Assembly: GCF_001649575.2 (NCBI RefSeq) | Contig: NC_051431.1 | Location: forward strand, 14,235,462 to 14,299,461 | DNA: 64,000 nt | DNA from: Kryptolebias marmoratus | Lineage: Eukaryota; Chordata; Actinopteri; Cyprinodontiformes; Rivulidae | Direction: 5' to 3' | Shown: positions 26,441 to 37,600 of the stretch, piece after piece | Layout: each line of letters opens with the position of its first letter | How positions within the stretch are numbered: position 1 is the first letter of the stretch | Program-made: the position numbers and the translations under genes | Notes under the pieces: model-generated | Told to the model about the DNA's origin: nothing | The model's database searches: none | What the model saw: the letters and a program-made list of their open reading frames with translations, nothing else

Positions 26441-29400
26441 GTAGCGCCGACGCTCTCCGGCTCCGCATCCGTCCCCTCTCGTTTCTCTCGCTCTGTGTTC
26501 ATCACTTTCCACCCCACCCTCTGCTGTGCCTCCTTCGCCCCACCACCATCACCCCACCCTCTGGTCTTGGTGTTTCCAGCATTCGAGCCATTCAGACGAC
26601 TCTGAGGTGGAGAACATAATGCACGACCCGCCGCATCACGAAGGGCCCAACCAGCGGCGCGGCGGCGACTCTCACGATGCAGACGGAGAGGCCGAGGGCC
26701 CAGACCGCCCCCGCACACCGTCTCATCTGCGGCCCCCCGCGGCGGGTCGAGCCCAGTCAGACTTAGGTTCAGACAGCAGCCGTCCACAGAGCAGAAGTGT
26801 GAAGTTTGAGCTGCCGTCCCCCCTCAGTCCATCCAGGCCGAGGAGCCCCTGGGCTCTTTTTGACCCGTACAACAATGAGGTAAAACTCGTAAAAAAAGGA
26901 ACCTGCAGAGGAGAAAACGGGCCGAGTTCAGTTCTGCTTTAACGTGCTGTTTGGACTCATGCTTGTTCACTGTAGTGCTGAAGATGTTTCCTGTTGTTGG
27001 TTCAAGTCGATTTGATTTTTCTTTGTTCCATCCTGGAGCTTCATGGCAGTGTTGCTGTTTGTTCTCGGTGTCTTGCTGAGTTTATCTTGAACCGAATCTT
27101 TGTGGGACTTTGAAAATATGTGAAGTGTTTTTATGCAACCATTACAGAATTCACATAATGATGTTTATTAACCTGACGGGCTTTTTACCTGTGTTTTCTT
27201 TTAGGACCAGGACAAGGAATATGTGGGCTTCGCTACACTCCCAAACCAGGTTCATCGCAAATCTGTCAAGAAAGGATTTGACTTCACGCTCATGGTGGCA
27301 GGTAAGTCCTGGTGTCTGGACATTTGATCCTAAGCCCACCCTTTTTTTTTTTCCTTTTTGAAGAGTTCTAATCACAGGGTTTAAGCCTCGCTGATTTATT
27401 TCTTTGTTGTTGTTTGCTTTGAAGGTGAGTCTGGTCTGGGGAAGTCCACCCTGGTCAACAGCCTGTTTCTCACAGATCTGTACAAAGATAGGAAGCTGCT
27501 CAATGCCGAAGGTGAGGGGAAACTTCTCCTTCAACTGTTTCTGTTGTGTAGTTGTTGGTTTGTATTTTAAAGTCTTTGTCTTTTTCCAGAGAGAATCACA
27601 CAAACCGTTGAAATCACCAAACACACTGTGGATATAGAGGAGAAAGGTGTGAAGCTTAAGCTCACCATTGTAGACACCCCTGGATTTGGCGACGCCGTAA
27701 ACAACACTGAATGGTACATTTTGCAGCGTCAGCTCTGCTGTGGTAGTGAAGTCAGCTGCATGACGTCCGTGTGTGTTTGTGTCGCAGCTGGAAGTCGGTG
27801 GCCGACTACATTGACCAGCAGTTCGAGCAGTACTTCAGGGACGAGAGCGGCCTCAACCGCAAGAACATCCAGGACAACCGTGTGCACTGCTGCCTCTACT
27901 TCATTTCACCCTTCGGTCACGGGTATGACGTCACGGCGTCTGTCTCTCATCCAGACACTTTCTGCTGCAGCACGTTTTTGTCGTAGTCCTAAATAAATGT
28001 TCAAGAAGTAAAAAAAGCACGACCACTCACAGCCTTTTGTCATGACTGTCACTAAAAATGTAACCGTTTGTACCTGAAGTGCACTTCGCCTCACAAATTG
28101 TTAAACTGCTGATTCAGCAGCTCCTGACCAGAGTTCAAACAGCCCTCAGCTGCCTGCAGCAGCTTGTAGATCCAGTGCAGCACTTTCACACTAATCTGTT
28201 GTTTTGTGCCGATGTCGTGCTTTTAAATGCATTTGTCCATGAGCACGCTCCACTTCCCCGTTCTGCTCTTTGAGCGAATTCAGCCATAACCCAAGGAAGC
28301 CTGCAGTGCGTTAAAACATTACGGGTGGAGGAACTACGCTCTCTGTTGGGCACAATCAACAATTACACATCAGAGACGCACAATCAGGTCACTGTTAGCA
28401 CCGGCTGCGAATCTGTGTGAAGTAAAAACCCTCAGGTTGCCAACTCGCTGTAAGATCAGCTCTGTGGCTTTGCTGCTTTATAATCAGATCATAATTTACA
28501 TATTAATCCACTGTTGATGGATAAATTTACATTTAAATCACAGCGTGTCTGTTATATTTTCCTCACCTAATTATCTAATTATAGTCATCTTCTGTGACAG
28601 TAAATCATCCCATAGAAAACTGTGATATTAGGATTAATTAAAGTACTTCAGGGGTTATTTGATCCAAACAGGGAGTGTCCCGGTGTCCTTAACGACTGAG
28701 TTTTTTTCACCTCTCTCAGCCTTCGGCCTCTGGATGTTGAGTTTATGAGGGCTCTGCACGAGAAGGTCAACATCGTCCCTGTCTTGGCCAAAGCAGACAC
28801 TCTCACCCCGACCGAGGTGAAGAGAAAGAAAATTAAGGTGAGGCCTCTCCGTGTGGATTTAATCACAGGGAACAGCAAACGGTCCCTGCTCCTGTTTGCT
28901 CGTCGGGGTCTTCCATTCGAAGCGTCTGTCGTTCTCGTCTCTGCAGATCAGAGATGAGATTGACCAGTACGGCATCAAGATCTACCAGTTCCCCGACTGC
29001 GACTCGGACGAAGACGAGGACTTCAAGCAGCAGGACCTCCAGCTGAAGGTGAGCGGAGCTCCCAGTCTGAGGGTCAGGTGTTTCAAGCAGCAGCCCCAGG
29101 AAACTGGACCAGAGACTAGTCAAAACAAAATGTTTTTTTTTTGTTTAACAATGCCAAATATGTGAGCGGATCTCAGCATGATTGTTTTATTATTGCTGAA
29201 GTAATTAACCATCTTAACCTGAACACAGATTCACCGTGTTAATGACTTCAGCTTCTCTTCTGATCCCAGCTCAGTTCTCTGCAGACACAGAGAAGAAGAA
29301 GTTTCTTTATGGAGGAGAAATGAGCTCGATGAGCACAAACATTGTTGTTTTCAGCGCTGCGGCTGTCCTCAACCTGTTGGGACATTTTAATAACTCTTGG

Positions 29401-30938
29401 ATGGTTTCTGTTTTGTCTTTAAGGACAGTATTCCTTTCGCTGTAATTGGCAGCAACACGGTGGTGGAGGCCAAAGGGAAGAGGGTGCGAGGACGTCTCTA
29501 TCCCTGGGGCATCGTAGAAGGTGATGAAATAAAGTAAAAGATTTACAGAATGTAAAAACACAGCTTGTCTCTAACGTCTCATTTGATCCGGTTTACTGGA
29601 GGAGTCCTCTCTTCCTGGCTCCCAGTGGTGATCTAAGTTTTTCAAAGGAAGCTGAGATCATTTTTCTGCATTTCAGTAGAGAACACGGCGCACTGCGACT
29701 TCATCACGCTGAGGAACATGCTGGTCCGCACGCACATGCAGGACCTGAAAGAAGTGACCCGGGAGACCCACTACGAGAACTACAGAGCTCAGTGCATCCA
29801 GAGCATGACCCGCATGGTGGTTAAGGAACGCAACCGCAAGTATGTTCACAGCTCGCACGCGTTCGGTTGTTCAGAAAACGCGCGTGAAGGAGTAACGGTC
29901 CGAGACGAAGGAAGCGGCTGCAGCTCATCAGCTTCGTGTTTCTCCGCAGCAAACTGACCAGAGAGAGCGGCACGGACTTCCCCATCCCTGTGGTCCAAGG
30001 AGAGGCGGAGAACGAGACGGAGAAGCTCATCCGAGAAAAAGATGAGGAGGTACTGCACGCCGGCCACGAGCCGGAGTCCCGCCACGAGTCCGAGCACCAT
30101 GAGCACCGCGAGCACTCAGAGGCTCGGTCCAAAGAGACGCAGTCTGATCCGAGACAGGACGAAGCGCTCTGAGTGTCTTTGGCTCACAGGGACACAGACA
30201 TGAAGCTGTTTTAACTGTTTGCAGCAAAATGTTTTTAAGTTTCAGAGATTTCTTCATGAAGACAGTAAAGTCCCAACATGTAGACTCGGTTAGTTTCTCA
30301 TCACAAACGTAGAAATGAAACTCCTGAGGCATTCAGCACCACTTCACCCCAAATAAATAAATAATAAACACGTTTAAGTTCAGTGGAGTTATTTGTCTCC
30401 ACTGCAGAGAGATGATATCAGAACAACTGACAGTAAATTAATGTCTCACTCTTCTCCTCCCCCACCTCACCCTGCAAACTTATTTATTTAAATAAACGTT
30501 TCTTTCTTCAGTTGAGTTGTTTTGTCTAATAAAACCTTGTTACTGTAAGAAAGCATCAGTTTCTGTGTTAATTAAAAGTAGAAATAAGATCATCACGTCA
30601 CATTTTATGACTTTAATCTTCATCGTACTTGTTCAGAAATAAATCTAACATCAACATTAAATGACAGCTGCAGGAGGAGGAGCCGCTGCCTCCCTTCCAT
30701 TTTTTTTTTTCCAGGTCACGTGATCCTAACGGGGACACATGTCCTCTGTGGTATCGATCCATTTCCTCTGTGCACTCATGTTTCAGTAATTAACCCAGAT
30801 AACAGCCGGCATGCTCAGACCGGAGGTCAGGCGTCGCGTCACTAACATGTCCCTTCTCTCTCGTCACAGCTCCGGCGGATGCAGGAGATGCTGCAGAAGT
30901 ACCAGGATACTTTGATCGCTCAGAACGACGGCCATTAA
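26345..30938 (+). CDS. septin4: Septin-4, filament-forming GTPase (12 coding exons)
   Basis: Septins are GTP-binding proteins that polymerise into filaments at the membrane and cytoskeleton; septin-4 acts in cell division, sperm annulus structure and apoptosis. Coding exons: 26345-26440, 26580-26879, 27205-27301, 27425-27511, 27590-27713, 27788-27922, 28720-28837, 28947-29048, 29424-29520, 29677-29839, 29950-30049, 30870-30938. All have GT-AG borders and matching phases, giving 495 residues (human SEPT4: 478). The N-terminal ~130 residues are acidic and probably disordered, ending in the septin-4-type motif SPSRPRSPW. GTPase motifs: P-loop GESGLGKS at 165-172, DTPG at 222-225, AKAD at 303-306. 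The C-terminus is a short coiled coil. The start ATG 26345 has G at -3 and +4; the frame is open further upstream to 26315, so a longer N-terminus is possible. The C-terminal intron may be retained (see findings). Confidence 0.95.
26580..26879 (+). CDS. septin4: septin4 exon encoding disordered N-terminal region
   Basis: Encodes residues 33-132, rich in His, Asp, Glu, Arg and Pro, and locally GC-rich. It ends in [20 protein letters not shown], which parallels the human SEPT4 segment before the polybasic region and separates septin-4 from septins 2 and 5. Acceptor TTTCCAG, donor GAG|GTAAAA. Confidence 0.9.
27205..27511 (+). CDS. septin4: septin4 exons with polybasic region and P-loop
   Basis: Two exons (27205-27301 and 27425-27511) separated by a 123-bp intron. 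The first encodes the polybasic [11 protein letters not shown] stretch that contacts phosphoinositides in septins. The second encodes the GTP-binding P-loop GESGLGKS. The split glycine codon restores the frame. Confidence 0.95.
27590..27922 (+). CDS. septin4: septin4 exons with switch II (DTPG) motif
   Basis: Two exons (27590-27713 and 27788-27922) encoding the G3 motif DTPGFGD and the segment ending in [17 protein letters not shown] Cys codon is split by the 74-bp intron. The following intron is longer, 797 bp, without recognised content. Confidence 0.95.
28720..29048 (+). CDS. septin4: septin4 exons with G4 (AKAD) motif
   Basis: Two exons (28720-28837 and 28947-29048). The first carries AKAD, which sets guanine specificity. 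The second carries the acidic [11 protein letters not shown] stretch typical of the septin 1/2/4/5 group. Confidence 0.95.
29424..30049 (+). CDS. septin4: septin4 exons with septin unique element
   Basis: Three exons (29424-29520, 29677-29839, 29950-30049). They encode the septin unique element (from about YPWGIVEVEN through [14 protein letters not shown]) and the start of the C-terminal coiled coil ([10 protein letters not shown]). The last donor, GAG|GTACTG, is weak. Confidence 0.95.
30050..30172 (+). other. septin4: Possible alternative C-terminus of septin4 (retained intron)
   Basis: Reading through the weak donor at 30050 keeps the septin frame open for 40 more codons to TGA at 30170-30172. 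The added tail is highly charged, rich in Glu, His, Arg and Ser. Three AATAAA signals lie 180-196 bases past the stop. The result would be a 513-residue form lacking the conserved last coiled-coil segment. This is inference; the standard spliced form is the main product. Confidence 0.4.
30352..30368 (+). terminator. septin4: Cluster of intronic poly(A) signals
   Basis: Three AATAAA hexamers at 30352, 30356 and 30363, followed by T-rich sequence (GTTATTTGTCTCC). They lie in the last septin4 intron and could end a transcript that keeps the intron. Confidence 0.4.
30870..30938 (+). CDS. septin4: septin4 last coding exon
   Basis: Acceptor TCGTCACAG. Encodes 22 residues, [15 protein letters not shown] and a short polar end, then TAA at 30936-30938. 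Similar to the human SEPT4 C-terminal coiled coil (RRMQEML). Confidence 0.95.
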   Translation, partial: LRRMQEMLQKYQDTLIAQNDGH

Positions 30939-32065
30939 CGAAGGACCTCGAGAACGACAACAAAAAAAAAACAAAACAAGGAAATTCTTCATTCCACTCC
31001 CGAGCGTCGACCTTTTCAGGCTCGTGGCTCCAGGCTCCGCAGAGGCGGTAAGACTCTCCTCAGAAACATCCGGTCCTCGGCTCTGCTCTTTAAAACATAT
31101 CAGAACTTTGATTTAACCACATCGATGCAGGAGCGAGGAGATCTGCTCGTATGTAAGCACACTTTTCTAAAGGTTTTATTTTCTCCACAGATCAGCCTGA
31201 GATTTACTTTATTAAATTAATTTTCTGCACCACAGTCAGACTGTTACTCATGTCTTCTTAACAACACTCAGCCACGCTGCTTGGCTTTATATGGATTATA
31301 CAGATTATAATCTTTCTTTCTGATGGAGGTTTGGTCACCTTGGTTTTATTTTTGTTGTTCAGCTTTCTGCATGTTTGTTTTTGTGTTTGTTCTTGTTGCC
31401 ACCTCTGCTGCCTGACTTCATGGATGTTGGCCAGTAAATAACTCACCGAACCATCAGTCATGTCACAATGCCTTTTAAATGACTTTGCAATAATAATAAT
31501 AATAATATTTCCCCGAAGTAGAGGTGTAGCAGCAGTTTGAAAGAGACCCTAATGTGCAGCAGGGTCACATCAATGGACAGTGGGTTTATTTTTGCATGTT
31601 TTTTTGTTTTCTAACTGTTTGGAGATTAGTTTATTGGCTGTAAGGTTATCGGTATGTTTGAGAAATGCTAAAAAAAGGAACGTTTTCTGTTTTATTTTGC
31701 TCGTTTAAAGTCATGTTTTCTCTTGAAAATGGCTCTTATGTTTGGTGCTGACACTTCCTTTAACACCAACGATGAAGCTCGTCGTCCAGAAGTTTGGATT
31801 TATTGTTAAAACTGTTTATTTTTATTAAGAATAATGATCAAAATGACTTTCCTCTGTGAATTTTGTTTCGACTCACATTCCTTCAGTCGGGTTATATTTC
31901 TCTCTGAATTTTTTGTTTTATACTAAATTGAACTTTTGTTTTTATGGTTTTTTGGGTTATATTTATGTATTGAATTTATAAACTGAATGATTATGAAGAG
32001 GAAAGCGTACAAATGGTGTAATAATTCAGCAGTTATATTGTAATAAAATAAGAATATATCTTCAG
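30939..32065 (+). other. septin4: septin4 3' UTR with poly(A) site
   Basis: About 1.1 kb of AT-rich non-coding sequence after the stop, ending near an AATAAA at 32042-32047 followed by a GT-rich tract (GCGTTGTTGTTGTTT). A short AAT microsatellite lies at about 31489-31508. The exact end is inferred. Confidence 0.6.
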
Positions 32066-33960
32066 CCTCAGCGTTGTTGTTGTTTAAACTCATCAAAAAG
32101 CCGATGGAGGGATCAGATGTGACGGAGCGAGGACGGACAGAAGAAATGTAAGTTTCTCCTTTTGTTTGATTTCTTTGAAGACATTGTATATAAATGTTTA
32201 AAGATTACTGCTGCTCTACAAGATCAAAACTTCACCTCAGTAATTTCATGATATTTATTAAAGCCAGAGTTTTGTTTTTTAATCCTTTCTCTCCTCACTG
32301 AAGTCAAAGTTCAATTTGAGCCATTTTCAGCGACAGAGTTAAAACCAGATTCTCTCTTTAAATGCTTCTTTCTGGTGTCTGAGGTGTGATTTGCTGATAT
32401 GGAGACTTCGTCGCTGTTTTTGACAGATTTGTACCCTCCAGTTTCAGCTCCACAGCATGATCAAACCTCTGCTGTGCTTCGCTGCAGGTAGGCTGCTCTT
32501 ATATCTTTGATGGTTCGGGCCACCATTTTGGACTGATTTCTGCTCAGGTTTATTAATCTTTGCACCAAACTTTCCGTCTGTAAAACTTAAGTTTTAAGTT
32601 CTAAACTGATTATAAAAAAGTGATAATATTCATTTATATTCTCGTTTGTAAAATAACTGCTCAGACATTTGTTAACATGATAGAATTTATTCTCTTTTTT
32701 ATTATAAATTTTAAGTTTGACATATTCAGGTTTTTTTACATAATACAGTTAAATCTTTATGCAGTCCAACATTTACAGGTTATACACATCTTGAACTTTC
32801 TCCATAGGGAAAATCACTTTAATATACTGCTGCTTCAAGTATATTTGACCTCTTTTTTTACGTTGGTTCAGCTGAAACGGTTTTAAAATGCAATAGGCCA
32901 GAATCACTGGATAAAACAGAGGGAGAAAGATTGTTTGATCTTTGTTAAAAAAGTCCCTGCTGTAATTATTGTAAAAATATGCTTAAAGTGTCCTCGTAGA
33001 TCAGTTATTTACAGCGTTGTTCTGGTCCCAGAGAGGAGGAAATAATTAAAAACAAAAAAACAAAAGCAGCGGTATATTTGACTTCAGTTTGGGTGGAGGT
33101 CCTTGCTCCACATCCTTTCACAGATCAGGAACGTTCTGCTGTTCTAAGTGCTCCGATTCAGCTGCAGGTTCTCTCACAGAAATGTTCAGTCGGGCTTTTC
33201 TTACAGGATTCTGAATTTGTTTGTAGTTAAAGTCACTTCGCACCTAAACGGCTTCAAATCTTCGCCAGAAATCAGCACATTTCTGCTGCATCTTCCTCCA
33301 AACACCTTCTCTGCATTAGAAGAGTGAAAACAGATTTCATGTAGTAATATTCAAACCTCCCTTTGTTGCATGTCAGTGTGAAATAAATCAGATTTGGCAA
33401 AAACAAAACAAAAACTTTAAAGTGTAGTAGCAGCCGTGGAGGCGTCTAACAGCACCTCCTTCACTGTTTGTCTACAATCACCAGTAGTTTAGTTTTAGGT
33501 AACAGAAGGAAACGTGATTGTCAAAACTAAACCCTGACAGAGCTGCACATTAAGTGGTTCTTTAGACAATCATTAGTGCTACGCTTCAGCAAACATTGTT
33601 TTTGTTTCTTGCTGGGATGTTGACCAGGAACAGCCAGGAGGTGGTGCTGTTGCTGCGTGCCCGGTCCCTGATGGCTGCGGCTCCAGCAGGAGTTTGTAGT
33701 TCAGTCCGGAGTTTGGCTCCACTCCCCCAGCCGCTGCTCTCTGATCCACGCTGTCTGCAAAGGCAAAGCGGGATTTTCCTGTATGTTTCTGCTGCAGACC
33801 AGGTGAGGGGCTAAAGGTGTGTGCCTGCTTCATCCTGCCTTCAGGACTGCTCCCGGCTTCGTTCGAATGGTAGAGGCGCTACCCCCACCCCTACCCCTCG
33901 CCGTCCGACCTCTGCCCCGGAGCTCCTCCCGTTTTTGCCCAGCGGTCCTGATGGCGGAGC
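32066..33960. other. Space between convergent septin4 and mnt, including the mnt 3' UTR
   Basis: No coding exon is recognised. Because mnt points towards this stretch, part of it must be the mnt 3' UTR. The first canonical poly(A) signal on the - strand downstream of the mnt stop is at 32686-32691 (TTTATT on +), which would give a 3' UTR of about 1.3 kb. Small frames near 33579-33833 are not credible genes. Confidence 0.45.
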
Positions 33961-34652
33961 TCAGGCCAGCTTCAGAGTGCTGATGGGGAAGGAGGGCATG
34001 GTCACCATGGTGACGGGGTTGAGCACCGTCTGACCCACCAGCTGCGGGTGGTGTGCCATCACTGGCCCCTGCTTACCGACTATGGTGGCAGCTGCCTGGG
34101 TGGGAGAAGCGCCGTTCACGTGTGGGTGGGCGTGGCTTAATGTGTGGGCGATGTGACTCACCACAGCCGGCTGGGTGACGGCCACCGGCTGGGGGTACAG
34201 GGCAGGTATGTGGGAGCTCAGGTGAGCCACTGGGTGCACCGTGATGTGGCTGATGGGGTGGTGAGCGGGGGCAAGCTGCACAGAGCTGGTGGAGGTGGTG
34301 GAAGGAGCCAGGTGGGCCACGTGTTTGGGAGCCCCTCCGTGGAGGACGTGGTTCAACGTCTGAATGACCGACGGGTGGGACACTGAAGCGTGGGCGATAA
34401 CTGTAGGGTGCAGGTTGGGTGTCTGGGTGGAGACAGGTGGCTGAGGGGTGGATGTCGGAGCTGAAGGTTTGGTTTGGAGCTGAGGAGCTTTGCTTTGGAT
34501 GGAGATGTGCTGGGTGATGATGGAGGGGGTGATGGCAGCTGCTGCAGGTGGAGCTGGACTGTGTGATGCAGCTTTGTGAGGCACAGACGGGGAGGAGGAT
34601 GCTCTCTGTGTCGTCTTTTCATCCGGGTCCTCCTCCATCACGTCTTCACCCT
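33961..34652 (-). CDS. mnt: mnt last coding exon
   Basis: Encodes residues 345-573 after the split Glu codon, plus TGA at 33961-33963. Low-complexity His/Pro/Ala/Val-rich sequence with repeated 'SHIAHTLSH'-like motifs, and a well conserved end (HHPQLVGQTVLNPVTMVTMP). Confidence 0.95.
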
Positions 34653-37600
34653 CTGGAGTACAGAACATTTCAAATATCAGAGGCAACCAAAGAGCTGTGA
34701 TGCTACTCAGAAGGACCTTAAAATCCCCCCAATCCACCCACCTGATGCTGTGGACGTAGAAGCCTGGTCCTCCTCCGGCTGCACCGTCTGTCGGAGGACT
34801 CGGTCGATCTCGATCACGTCCATCCACTGGCTCAGCTTGTTCTTTAGCTCCGCCAGGCGCTGCTGGGTGGCGATCTTCTCCCTGGCCAGTCGCTCCATGT
34901 CGTGCTCGTATTCCTTCTCTTTACGCTTTAATGTCTGAAAGGAGATCAGGTGGAGAATGGATCAGTTCTCCTGTAGTTCCTCCACAGAGACGAGTCTGTA
35001 AACTACCACCGTCATGAACATCTCTGAGGTGAAGGTCAGATAAAAAGTTCAACCTTTGTGCGAATCCTGAACTTCTACTGTAAAGCTTGTTAAATGGGAC
35101 ATTTAGTTTGGTGGAGGAATGCTGCCTTTCTCGCAGATTTAACTCCAAACAGTCTGAATATCTGGTAAATATTCAGAGTTTAAATTTGTGTATTCAATAA
35201 AGATTTAGCCTTCTTCTGCTCAAACTGACGAGATGTAAAAAATAAACATCAAGTTCACCAAACTCTGTAATAAACCCAGAGAGCAGCTCGTGCAGCGAAG
35301 GGGGGTAACGAGACGGAGCTGCAGACTGGAAGGAGGCGGAGGAGGAGGGGAGAGGAAGGAGGAGAGTAAGGAAAGTGGGAGGGCCTTCTTGGAAGTGGCT
35401 CTGCGTCTGACCCAATTTGCCTTCACCAGCTGACTAAGCTGGACTTCCCTGAGCACGACTGCAGCGGGAAAGTACAAACGAAGCCAACAATTTTAATGTG
35501 AGAGGTAATTACTGAAGAGCTTCTCTTTCCAGCTCAGTGAGTGTGAGCCGAAGCTCCACAAACAGAACAACATGCATCCTTTACGACGAGCCGAATCCCG
35601 CGCGGTCTGTTTACCCAACACGCCGAGAGGGAAGTGACACTGAAACCTGATGACTCCAGGTCAAAGTCATTTTCTCAAAGGCTGCACTTCCTGTCGGTCC
35701 ATCTCTCTGACATCCGCATATCTTTTTGTGCGCTCAGTTGCTGAGCGTGGCGTCTGGCTCCACGCATGTTGAAGGGCGAGGTTTCTGTTTTGCATGTTCT
35801 GTGCAGTACAACACAATGAACGCGGACGGAAATAGAAAAGGAGGACAAAAGGCAGTCCGTGTGTGTGTGATACCGCACCTGTCTCTGTTTAGTCCTGATC
35901 CAGGATTAGAAATGCAAGAGACGAGCTCTCCGTGCTTTAACAGAGTCCCACTGCAGGTGTTTCAGTCCTCTGACATAAACGGCTTTCATTTCTAACCAAT
36001 TAAGTTTTCTTTTTTTTCCTGTTGGACTTTTTAAACTCAGTTCTTTGACAGAGGAGTTAATGGTTCTTGTTCCACTCTGTGTGTTTTTATAAAGATGAAT
36101 CGGCATCAAATCAGAGCCTCAAACCTATTCTGACATGTTGTGGATCTACGCTCCTGTAATGCAGTTTAACAGAAAGGTTCTGACCCATTAATAGTTAATA
36201 TTTCACCTGTTGGACATTTGTCTCCAAACACTTTATTTCTGACCAGGCCGAGGCGCGAAGATGGACCGCTACCATCTTAAAACGACTCCAATCTCTAACA
36301 TATAAATCTTTAGTGAAAACGTCAATTATTCTGCTGGAAATGCTACTGCTAGCTGATGCTCCTAATCACGTTTACAAAGAAACCACAGAATTCTGTGTGA
36401 ATGAACGCGTAAAGATTTATAAACTAGTGTTTGCATGAACCGCTGTGAAGTCTGAGCCTGGAGGTGTCAGACCGGCCCGTCTTCAAACTGAAGCTATCTG
36501 CAGCAAGTAAGATAATAACTGTTCATATCCTCTCTGCGGAACGTCATCGATAACATTCTTCTTATCAGACATCAGCAGGACTTCCTTCACGTTGGTCTGA
36601 AACGCCAACAGTCCTAACATGGTGTTCTGAAATGTCCCCAGCTTTGGTTGTCACGGAAACGACTGAAAAAAGGTTTCCTTGGTAACCCCGAACGAACAGT
36701 CGAGACGTAAACATTGATTTTATGACAAAAACGTGACACACGACTCAGTCCGGCCCGGCTGCCATGTCCGTCCCCCCCCCCCCCCCNNNNNNNNNNNNNN
36801 NNNNNNNNNNNNNNNNNNNNNNNNNNNNNNNNNNNNNNNNNNNNNNNNNNNNNNNNNNNNNNNNNNNNNNNNNNNNNNNNNNNNNNNNNNNCCCCCCCCC
36901 CCCACACACACAGCACGCCGCGGCGGTACGTGCTGTGACTCAGAGAGCGGGGAACGCAGCAGACCCCTGAGAGCCGCGGAGCTCGGCGCTGATGGGGGAC
37001 AGCTCCAGCAGCTAGTCTGAGATTAACCGCATAAACCCGTCATCTAAATCTGCGGCAGATGGGTCACACATGACTTCATCAGCGTGTTAATCATGTCAGC
37101 AGGTTGGTGGAACACAAGGTGCCAACAACCTTTTGATTCTTTGCACATGACCACGTTCCTCCTCCCACAGAGAGGAGGCCTCATCTGAGCTCTGTTTGTG
37201 CTAATCTAGATTTTCACACACAAAGATGGACTGAACTCTGTGTGTGTGTGTGTGCGCACAGGGGAGGTAAACACCGCTGAAGTGCTGTCACAAGCAATGT
37301 GAGGGCCGAGCACATGGCCCCACAAAGACGGACGGGAGGGAGGGAGGGAGATAGATAGATGGCGGGGGACTGATACAAGCTGTATTCACTGACTCACTCC
37401 TGCAGCAGCACAAGGCTGAGTTTTCTTAAAGGGCCAGGAGCAGCAGAGGCCACGTTGCAGACATGCTGCTGAGCCTGGCTGGCGGAGCGGACCTCTGCGT
37501 GCTCGTCTTGTGACTCTTTGGTAACCATAAACCCTTGTCTCGCTCTGCCTTCTGGCTGGAATTGAGAGTTTCACGTGGTGCCTGACTCAAACAATTAGAG

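Noticed and set aside
26224..26787. 187-codon frame on the - strand
   Set aside because: It is antisense to two septin4 exons in a GC-rich stretch; no similarity to a known family, so it is a shadow.
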